Shown here one piece after another: positions 7,188 to 12,168 of a stretch of DNA of 12,168 nucleotides. Every line of letters starts with the position of its first letter. Positions within the stretch are counted from its first letter, which is position 1. The stretch spans positions 1 to 12,168 of the forward strand of contig CALAGD010000009.1 of assembly GCA_937891425.1 (NCBI GenBank), given 5' to 3'. A program made the position numbers and the translations under genes. The notes under the pieces are model-generated. The model made no database searches. It worked only from the letters and a program-made list of their open reading frames with translations, and was not told where the DNA came from. The stretch is from an uncultured Pigmentiphaga sp. Lineage in GTDB: Bacteria > Pseudomonadota > Gammaproteobacteria > Burkholderiales > Burkholderiaceae_B.

Positions 7188-7230
7188 CCTCCTTGTTGTT
7201 GTTTTCGTGTCGTTTTCGTCTTTCGTTTCG
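7188..7230 (-). promoter_or_regulatory. pntAA leader: strong ribosome binding site and CGAAA repeats
   Basis: Read on the minus strand, the leader holds four CGAAA units (plus-strand TTTCG at 7203-7207, 7214-7218, 7221-7225 and 7226-7230), then CAACAACA and a consensus AAGGAGG at 7194-7188. The result is an A-rich, poorly structured leader in a GC-rich genome, as expected for efficient translation of the operon's first gene. I could not place a convincing -35/-10 pair upstream of it. Confidence 0.5.
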
Positions 7231-7315
7231 GCCCGTACGAGGGGGCTGGCGACAAGCTTACACGAGCATCGGGGTTACGATGGCCGGGCACGCCAGAAAA
7301 AATTGTTCGACCTGG

Positions 7316-7327
7316 CCTCACGTGAGG
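7316..7327. promoter_or_regulatory. 12-bp perfect palindrome covering the nudJ ribosome binding site
   Basis: CCTCACGTGAGG is its own reverse complement. Its right arm GAGG is the likely Shine-Dalgarno of nudJ, whose GTG start lies five bases beyond. In RNA, CCUC could pair with GAGG across an ACGU loop and partly hide the ribosome binding site; in DNA it could be a protein-binding site. Either role is inferred. Confidence 0.4.
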
Positions 7328-7332
7328 ATACC

Positions 7333-7848
7333 GTGACCATTCATCGTTGGAAGCCTTCCGTAACCGTCGCCGCCGTCATCGAGCAGGGCGGCCGCTTTCT
7401 GCTGGTCGAGGAAGACACGCCCGCGGGCGTGCGCTGGAACCAGCCGGCGGGTCACCTGGAACCGGGCGAGTCGCTGCTCGACGCGGTCGTACGCGAGACG
7501 CTCGAAGAGGCTGCACACCCGTTCGTCGCGGAGGGGCTGCTGGGCGTGTACCTTGCCCCCGGCGACCCTACCTACCTGCGTTTTGCTTTCGTGGGTTCGG
7601 TGGGCCAGCCGCTCGAGCGGGCGCTCGATACCGGAATCCGGCGTGCATTCTGGGCCACGCCCGACGAACTGCGCGCCAACCCGCAGCGCCACCGCAGCGT
7701 GCTCGTCATGCGCTGCGTCGACGACTACCTGCGGGCGCGCCATTTCGGCCGACCCTGGGTGCCACTGGAATCGCTGGCGGTGGTCGGGCAAGACATCTGT
7801 TCGCGTCCCACCGGGGCTGATTCGGAGCAAGCCGATGAGCAAGGGTAA
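7333..7848 (+). CDS. nudJ: Nudix hydrolase, NudJ-like phosphatase
   Basis: Cytosolic Nudix hydrolase of the NudJ (YmfB) group. E. coli NudJ dephosphorylates the thiamine precursor HMP-PP and nucleoside di- and triphosphates; substrate here is inferred from homology and synteny. The 171-residue product has WNQPAGHLEPGESLLDAVV leading into RETLEEA: the Nudix box runs from G40, with E46, R54, E55, E58 and E59 as metal-site residues. The usual glycine after the EE pair is Ala61. WNQPAGHLE is typical of NudJ. The GTG at 7333 was chosen because GAGG at 7324-7327 precedes it and the protein then starts like relatives. The frame is open upstream to 7207, but that extension crosses the pntAA leader. 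Its last 14 bases overlap mnmA, matching the nudJ-mnmA order known in E. coli. Confidence 0.88.
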   Translation: MTIHRWKPSVTVAAVIEQGGRFLLVEEDTPAGVRWNQPAGHLEPGESLLDAVVRETLEEAAHPFVAEGLLGVYLAPGDPTYLRFAFVGSVGQPLERALDTGIRRAFWATPDELRANPQRHRSVLVMRCVDDYLRARHFGRPWVPLESLAVVGQDICSRPTGADSEQADEQG

Positions 7849-9010
7849 GCGTGTCGTCGTCGGGATGTCCGGCGGGGTCGATTCGTCCGTGGCGGCCTGG
7901 CTGCTCAAGCAGCAGGGCTACGAGGTGGTTGGCCTGTTCATGAAGAACTGGGAAGATGACGACGATTCCGAATACTGTTCCAGCCGGCAGGACCTGCTCG
8001 ACGCGGTCAGCGTGGCCGACCTCATCGGCATCGAGATCGAGGCGGTGAACTTTGCTGCCGAGTACAAGGAGCGCGTCTTCAGCGAATTCCTGCGTGAGTA
8101 CTCGGCCGGGCGCACACCGAATCCCGACGTGCTGTGCAATGCGGAAATCAAGTTCAAGGCGTTTCTCGACCATGCCATGCGCATGGGAGCCGACCTCATG
8201 GCTACCGGGCACTACGCGCGCGTGCGTCAGGTGCAGCACGGACCGGCCGCCGGGACGTTCCAGCTGCTTAAGGGGGTCGACCCCGCCAAGGATCAAAGCT
8301 ACTTCCTGCACCGGCTGAACCAGCAGCAGCTGGCGCGCAGCCTGTTCCCTCTGGGTGATCTCTCCAAGACCCAGGTGCGGCAGATCGCGCGCGAACTGGG
8401 GCTGCCCACGGCCACCAAGAAAGATTCCACCGGCATCTGCTTCATTGGCGAGCGGCCGTTTCGCGAGTTCCTCAACCGGTATCTTCCTACTGCCCCCGGC
8501 CCCATCCTCACCGATGATGGCAAACAGGTGGGTGAACATATCGGGCTGTCGTTCTATACGCTGGGGCAGCGCAAAGGTCTTGGCGTGGGCGGCGTGAAGG
8601 GGCGCCAGCGCAACGACGGCACTGCGGACGCATGGTACGTGGCGCGCAAGGACATGGCGAACAACACGTTGTACGTGGTGCAAGGGCATGACCACCCATG
8701 GCTGCTGTCCACCGAACTCGAGGCCATCGACGCCAGCTGGGTCGCCGGCACGCCGCCCGCGCCGGGCCATTATGCGGCGAAGTCACGCTACCGCCAGGCT
8801 GACGCGCCTTGCACCCTGTTGCCGTCCGAAGCGGGCGAGGGCCGTTTCGTGCTGCGGTTCGCGCAACCGCAGTGGGCGGTCACCCCCGGGCAATCCGCCG
8901 TGCTCTACGACGGCGAAGTCTGCCTCGGCGGTGGCATCATCGATGCCGCGCGCTCAGGTAACGGGCCTGACTCCGTCCATTCAAGTAGTGCCGGTGTCCT
9001 TCCCGACTGA
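7835..9010 (+). CDS. mnmA: tRNA-specific 2-thiouridylase MnmA
   Basis: Thiolates U34 at C2 in the anticodon of tRNA-Lys, -Glu and -Gln, adenylating the base with ATP and then accepting persulfide sulfur, which supports accurate decoding of A/G-ending codons. The 391-residue product has the PP-loop GMSGGVDSSV (10-19), NPDVLCN with C101, and DSTGICFIGER with C202. The two cysteines correspond to the E. coli catalytic pair C102 and C199. GHYAR (125-129), KDQSYFL (152-158) and the GQRKGLGVGG segment of the central domain are also present, and the C-terminal beta-barrel ends with CLGGGII. Start at 7835 follows GGAG (7824-7827) by seven bases. It overlaps the nudJ stop region, implying coupled translation. 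Confidence 0.97.
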   Translation: MSKGKRVVVGMSGGVDSSVAAWLLKQQGYEVVGLFMKNWEDDDDSEYCSSRQDLLDAVSVADLIGIEIEAVNFAAEYKERVFSEFLREYSAGRTPNPDVLCNAEIKFKAFLDHAMRMGADLMATGHYARVRQVQHGPAAGTFQLLKGVDPAKDQSYFLHRLNQQQLARSLFPLGDLSKTQVRQIARELGLPTATKKDSTGICFIGERPFREFLNRYLPTAPGPILTDDGKQVGEHIGLSFYTLGQRKGLGVGGVKGRQRNDGTADAWYVARKDMANNTLYVVQGHDHPWLLSTELEAIDASWVAGTPPAPGHYAAKSRYRQADAPCTLLPSEAGEGRFVLRFAQPQWAVTPGQSAVLYDGEVCLGGGIIDAARSGNGPDSVHSSSAGVLPD

Positions 9011-9227
9011 GATTCTTCCCGGCTGCTGATCCGCTCTTGGGCCGGGAGCAGGGGCAGCCGTGCCACCGCCCCGCAGAATCGGCGCCGTCTGGCATGCCAC
9101 GCATGACCTGTGCATGCCGGCGTGTACTTTTTCATCCGATGCCAGCCGCCTCGACGCGCTCGTGCGCGCCTCCCACCCGGCCCACACGCGCTCCAAAGAA
9201 AAATTTCGAAATCCGTTTTCAAAATAT
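9011..9227. other. Non-coding region after mnmA, including a weak hairpin and an AT-rich block
   Basis: Of the 343 bases between mnmA and the dehydratase, this part holds no credible gene. TCCCGGC (9017-9023) and GCCGGGA (9041-9047) form a 7-bp stem with a 17-base loop just after the mnmA stop, a possible terminator without a T-run. The middle is ordinary GC-rich DNA. From about 9195 the composition changes sharply to A/T-rich. A minus-strand frame starting MKKYTP near 9138 is open here but runs antisense into mnmA and is not supported. Confidence 0.5.
9198..9220. promoter_or_regulatory. AT-rich dyad block upstream of the dehydratase promoter (operator or UP element)
   Basis: A perfect 10-bp palindrome ATTTCGAAAT (9203-9212) is flanked by GAAAA (9198-9202) and TTTTC (9216-9220), giving alternating GAAA/TTTC half-sites. 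It ends eight bases before the -35 hexamer. The position suits an RNA polymerase alpha-subunit UP element or an activator/repressor site. No regulator gene is adjacent in the window to tell which. Confidence 0.45.
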
Positions 9228-9254
9228 TTGACAGACCGCCGCCCCCGGTAGAAA
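9228..9254 (+). promoter_or_regulatory. Candidate sigma-70 promoter for the IlvD/Edd-family gene
   Basis: A consensus -35, TTGACA, stands at 9228-9233. TAGAAA at 9249-9254 is a reasonable -10 at 15-bp spacing (AGAAAA one base later gives 16). The surrounding AT-rich DNA contrasts with the window. Transcription would begin near 9261, leaving a leader of roughly 90 bases before the ATG at 9354. This is the best promoter match in the window. Confidence 0.65.
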
Positions 9255-9353
9255 ATTCACTCGTCCGAAACTCGCCGGCTGCTGACACCCGGTAGATGTC
9301 CCGCCGGCAAACGTCCAGAGCAAGCCTGTTTCCTTCATGTCCGGGGAGGGTGC

Positions 9354-11048
9354 ATGAAAAAGCGTCAGCTGCGCAGCAACTTTCCGCGCGGGTCGTACCT
9401 GTGGGCCGTGCGCAATGCACAGTGGAGGGCCTTGGGTATACCCGAGGAAGACTGCGACAAGCCCAAGATCGCCATCGTCAACAGTTCGTCCGAGCTGGCG
9501 AGCTGCTTCAGCCATCTCGACCACATCGCCGCGGTCGCCAAGGAAGCCATCCGTGCCGCTGGCGCCGTACCGTTTGAAATCCGTACGGCGGCACCCAGCG
9601 ACTTCATAACCGGGGCGGGGGCACGCGGGGCCTATCTGCTCACTGCGCGCGACCTCATCACCAACGACATCGAGGTCGCGGTCGAAGGAGCGCAGCTCGA
9701 CGGCATGCTCTGTCTGGCTTCATGCGACAAGACTGTGCCCGGACAGCTCATGGCGGCCGCACGCCTGAACATTCCCACCATCGTCGTTGCCTGCGGGTAC
9801 CAGGCCAGCGGCCAGTATCGCGGGCAGCATGTCGATATCGAGGACGTGTTCATCCAGTCGATGCATGCTGTCATGGGCTCCACGCCCGTCGAACAGGTCG
9901 TCGAGATGAGCCGTGAGGCCATCCGCAGCCCGGGCGTATGTGCCGGGCTGGGAACTGCCAATTCCATGCACATGGTGTGCGAGGCGCTCGGCATGGCCCT
10001 GCCGGGCAGCACGCCGGTGGCTGCCAACAGCGAACGCATGTTCCATTTCGTGCGCGAAGCCGGCAAGCGCATCGTGCAGATGGTCTGGGACGACCTCAAA
10101 CCGCGTGACATCCTCACGCCCGAAGCCTTTGCCAACGCCGTGCGCGTGGTGCTGTCCGTGGGTGGCTCGGTCAATACCGTCAAGCACATGCAGGCCGTGG
10201 CGACCGAGGGCGGGTGCAACGTCGATGTCTATGCATTGTTCGAACAATTCTCCGCACAGGTACCGGTCCTGAGCGAAGTGCGGCCCATTGGCGAACGTCT
10301 GATTGAAGAGTTCGAAGCTGCGGGTGGCTGCCGTGCTCTCATGAAGCAGCTCGAGCCACTCCTGGATACCGGGGCGCTTACCGTAACCGGCAAGAGCGTT
10401 GCCGAGAACCTGGCTGATGCGCAGGTGGTCGATGACGATGTCATTCGCCCACTGAGCAACCCCATCGCGACGCGTCCGGCCATCGTCGTTCTGCGCGGCA
10501 ACCTGGCACCTGAAACGGGCATCGTCAAGACTGGCATCATTGAACGCAAGGTGCGCAGGTTCACGGGCGAGGCCATTTGTTTCGACAATGCCGAGGCAGC
10601 GCTGCAGGCATTGAACGACGGTACCGTCAAGCCAGGCATGGTGCTCGTCATGCGTGGCGTGGGCGCGCGCGGTGCACCCGGCATGGGTGGCGGCGCATCG
10701 CGGGTAGTGTTCGGTATCGATGGCGCGGGCATGGGTGAAAGCATCGCCATGCTCACTGATGGCCATCTCTCGGGCCTGGTGTGCAAGGGGCTGGTAGTGG
10801 CCGAAGTGGCGCCGGAAGCGGCGGTCGGTGGCCCGCTGGCGCTGGTCCGCGATGGCGACCGCATCACCATCGACCTCGACAGCCGCGACCTGCACCTGCA
10901 TGTCGACGATGACGAACTTGAACAGCGTCGGGCAGCCTGGCAGGCCGAAGCACCCCGCTTCAACCAGGGATGGCTCAAGATCTACCGCCAGAATGTAGGC
11001 AGCACCGCGTCGGGTCTGGTTCTCACGGGCGGCTCCGGCTGCGCCTAG
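9354..11048 (+). CDS. IlvD/Edd-family dehydratase, divergent (substrate unknown)
   Basis: Iron-sulfur dehydratase of the family containing dihydroxy-acid dehydratase (IlvD), phosphogluconate dehydratase (Edd) and sugar-acid dehydratases. These remove water from a 2,3-dihydroxy acid to give a 2-keto acid. The 564-residue product keeps the three cluster cysteines, C51 in SSSELASCFSHL, C124 in ASCDKTVPG and C196 in PGVCAGLGTANSM, plus the D125-K126 pair (the lysine is carbamylated in relatives), ALGMALPGS, and the TDGHLSG segment carrying the catalytic serine. Several signatures differ from typical IlvD: SCDK instead of GCDK, SVNT instead of STNA, and DGHLSGL instead of DGRFSGG. I therefore do not name it ilvD. 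Start at 9354 follows GGAGG at 9345-9349. With a Bug-type binding protein next to it, a catabolic role on an imported acid is likely but unproven. Confidence 0.85.
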   Translation: MKKRQLRSNFPRGSYLWAVRNAQWRALGIPEEDCDKPKIAIVNSSSELASCFSHLDHIAAVAKEAIRAAGAVPFEIRTAAPSDFITGAGARGAYLLTARDLITNDIEVAVEGAQLDGMLCLASCDKTVPGQLMAAARLNIPTIVVACGYQASGQYRGQHVDIEDVFIQSMHAVMGSTPVEQVVEMSREAIRSPGVCAGLGTANSMHMVCEALGMALPGSTPVAANSERMFHFVREAGKRIVQMVWDDLKPRDILTPEAFANAVRVVLSVGGSVNTVKHMQAVATEGGCNVDVYALFEQFSAQVPVLSEVRPIGERLIEEFEAAGGCRALMKQLEPLLDTGALTVTGKSVAENLADAQVVDDDVIRPLSNPIATRPAIVVLRGNLAPETGIVKTGIIERKVRRFTGEAICFDNAEAALQALNDGTVKPGMVLVMRGVGARGAPGMGGGASRVVFGIDGAGMGESIAMLTDGHLSGLVCKGLVVAEVAPEAAVGGPLALVRDGDRITIDLDSRDLHLHVDDDELEQRRAAWQAEAPRFNQGWLKIYRQNVGSTASGLVLTGGSGCA

Positions 11049-11056
11049 CACGGTTC

Positions 11057-11079
11057 CTGGTTCGGCGGTGGCGAACCAG
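11057..11079 (+). terminator. Perfect 8-bp hairpin just after the dehydratase gene
   Basis: CTGGTTCG (11057-11064) and CGAACCAG (11072-11079) are exact complements around a 7-base loop, starting nine bases after the stop codon. No T-run follows. It may end or slow transcription, or protect the 3' end of the dehydratase message. Confidence 0.5.
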
Positions 11080-11092
11080 CACGGAGGTGCGC

Positions 11093-11117
11093 GCCCGCGT
11101 GACGGCTTCACGCGGGC
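11093..11117 (+). repeat. Perfect 10-bp hairpin in the dehydratase-tctC intergenic region
   Basis: GCCCGCGTGA (11093-11102) and TCACGCGGGC (11108-11117) pair fully around a 5-base loop, CGGCT. It is very GC-rich and lies 13 bases after the preceding hairpin. There is no U-tract. It could be a second terminator or processing stem that sets the ratio of dehydratase to binding-protein mRNA. The rest of the gap, 11118-11216, shows no clear promoter. Confidence 0.55.
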
Positions 11118-11228
11118 CTGCAGGGGCGACGGCTGGAGCAGAGTGGCACAGGTCAGTCGCCAATAGCGCCGTTCCGCATATTCGCCAAACCATGACTTGC
11201 GGGGCGGCAGAACAACAGGAGGGGATCC

Positions 11229-12168
11229 ATGAAATCGCTCACGAAGCTCTCTGCTGCGATTGCAGCGTTCACCGTCAGCGTGGCCGCCTCGGCGGCTTAC
11301 CCCGACCGGCCATTGCACCTGTTCGTCGGGTTTGCGCCGGGCGGGGCCGCTGACGTCATTGCCCGTACCATCGCTGACGGGCTCAGCAAGGAACTGGGTC
11401 AGCAGGTAGTGGTGGAGAACCGGCCCGGTGCCGAAAGCACGATCGCGATGAACGCCGTGGCACGAGCGGCGCCCGATGGCTACACCTTCGGGCTGGGCAC
11501 GAACACGGCCATGGTCGCGGTGCCGACACGCCCCAACACGTTCGTCACCTACGACCCGTTCAAGGACTTCACGCCCATCAGCAGTGCCGGGCAGTTCTCG
11601 ATGTTCCTGGTGGTGAACAACGCGCTACCCGTCAAGACCGTGAACGAACTGCTCGACTACGTTGCGGCCAATCCGGACAAGCTCACCTCGGCCTCCAGCA
11701 ACAGCGCGGCCGAACTGGCCATGATCCAGCTGCTTGCCATGCGCAACGCCAAGGTCATGAACGTGCGGTATAAGGGCGACGTGCCGGCACTGACCGACCT
11801 CGTCGGCAACCAGATCAACATGATCTTCACCACCGGAACCACCGCACCGGCGTTGGTGCGCGATGGCCGGGCGCGCGCGCTACTCACGTTGCAGCCTGAA
11901 CGCAGCCAGTTTCTGCCCGATGTGCCCACTGCCGCCGAGCTCGGCATCAAGGACATCACCATTCTGCCCTGGGCGGGTTTCTTCGGGCCGGCAGGCATGC
12001 CGGAAGAGGTCACCGAAAAGCTCAGCAGCGCGCTGCAGAAGGTTCTGAAGTCGCCTGAAGTGCGTGCCAAGCTCGCTGAGCAAGGATTCGAGGGGTACGG
12101 GATGTCGCCCAAGGAGTTCGCGGCCTTCTTCAAGGAGCGCCATGACGGCTGGGTCGACACCGTGAAGA
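11229..12168 (+). CDS. Bug/TctC-family periplasmic substrate-binding protein (3' end outside window)
   Basis: Solute-binding protein of the tripartite tricarboxylate transporter (Bug) family, which captures organic acids or similar small molecules in the periplasm. The 313 residues visible have no stop before the window edge and probably lack only about ten. An N-terminal signal peptide is clear: KSLTK, a hydrophobic stretch, then ASA-AYPDRP with cleavage near residue 22 or 23. Family motifs follow: FAPGGAADVIAR, NRPGAESTIAMNAVARAAPDGYT, YKGDVPALTDLVGNQINMIF and DVPTAAELGI. Start at 11229 is supported by AGGAGG at 11217-11222. No TctA or TctB membrane gene is visible, which is common, as many such proteins are orphans in Bordetella-like genomes. 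It lies 180 bp after the dehydratase on the same strand, suggesting the ligand is that enzyme's substrate or a precursor. Confidence 0.93.
   Translation, partial: MKSLTKLSAAIAAFTVSVAASAAYPDRPLHLFVGFAPGGAADVIARTIADGLSKELGQQVVVENRPGAESTIAMNAVARAAPDGYTFGLGTNTAMVAVPTRPNTFVTYDPFKDFTPISSAGQFSMFLVVNNALPVKTVNELLDYVAANPDKLTSASSNSAAELAMIQLLAMRNAKVMNVRYKGDVPALTDLVGNQINMIFTTGTTAPALVRDGRARALLTLQPERSQFLPDVPTAAELGIKDITILPWAGFFGPAGMPEEVTEKLSSALQKVLKSPEVRAKLAEQGFEGYGMSPKEFAAFFKERHDGWVDTVK

Noticed and set aside
7706..8770. 354-residue open frame on the minus strand opposite mnmA
   Set aside because: The plus-strand frame carries all MnmA catalytic motifs; the antisense frame shows no domain.
9019..9285. 11-bp direct repeat CCGGCTGCTGA at 9019-9029 and 9275-9285
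   Set aside because: Two short GC-rich copies about 250 bp apart are plausible by chance, and there is no element boundary, terminal repeat or target duplication around them.
9274..9308. GCCGGC at both ends of a stretch in the dehydratase leader (9274-9279, 9303-9308), possible riboswitch-like stem
   Set aside because: Six self-complementary bases around a 23-base loop are weak, and no known riboswitch core could be recognised.
8905..9420. 171-residue minus-strand frame across the mnmA-dehydratase gap
   Set aside because: It starts inside the dehydratase gene, crosses that gene's promoter and ends inside mnmA; no family features were seen.
9720..11318. 532-residue open frame on the minus strand opposite the dehydratase gene
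   Set aside because: It is antisense to a gene with clear family motifs, its translation is rich in His, Arg and Ala as expected from a GC-rich shadow frame, and it shows no recognisable domain.

Overview
The window is GC-rich, densely coding bacterial chromosome. It most likely comes from a betaproteobacterium of the order Burkholderiales, close to Alcaligenaceae (Bordetella/Achromobacter-like). Four things suggest this: a Bug/TctC-type periplasmic binding protein standing alone beside a catabolic-type dehydratase; the IspD C-terminus of the NFKVTWP..FE.MEKWL type; a nudJ-mnmA pair; and a transhydrogenase alpha subunit split into two genes. The family-level assignment is an inference, since no search could be run. 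I see no rRNA, tRNA, CRISPR array, insertion sequence or prophage.

Layout. Positions 1-4160 are read on the plus strand: the last codons of an unidentified gene, an extended short-chain dehydrogenase/epimerase, the overlapping pair ispD-ispF (two steps of the MEP isoprenoid pathway), a 3-hydroxybutyrate dehydrogenase (bdhA) whose full set of known substrate and catalytic residues can be read off, and the peroxide-stress protein yaaA. Positions 4227-7182 are on the minus strand and hold the proton-translocating transhydrogenase operon pntAA-pntAB-pntB, convergent with yaaA across a 66-bp gap that contains a perfect 9-bp inverted repeat. A 150-bp divergent region separates pntAA from nudJ-mnmA (plus strand, 14-bp overlap), which encode a Nudix phosphohydrolase and the tRNA 2-thiouridylase.

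After mnmA comes a 343-bp gap with an AT-rich, dyad-containing block and a TTGACA promoter. It leads into a divergent IlvD/Edd-family dehydratase and then a Bug/TctC substrate-binding protein that runs off the right edge. Two perfect hairpins (8 and 10 bp stems) lie in tandem between these last two genes. Together they look like a small uptake-plus-dehydration module for an unidentified organic or sugar acid.

Most of the window is conserved housekeeping DNA. I do not see a clearly new biological system. The points most worth checking are the divergent dehydratase with its promoter and tandem hairpins, the 16-residue insertion in IspD that coincides with a DNA palindrome, the possibly leaderless ispD start, and a palindrome covering the nudJ ribosome binding site.
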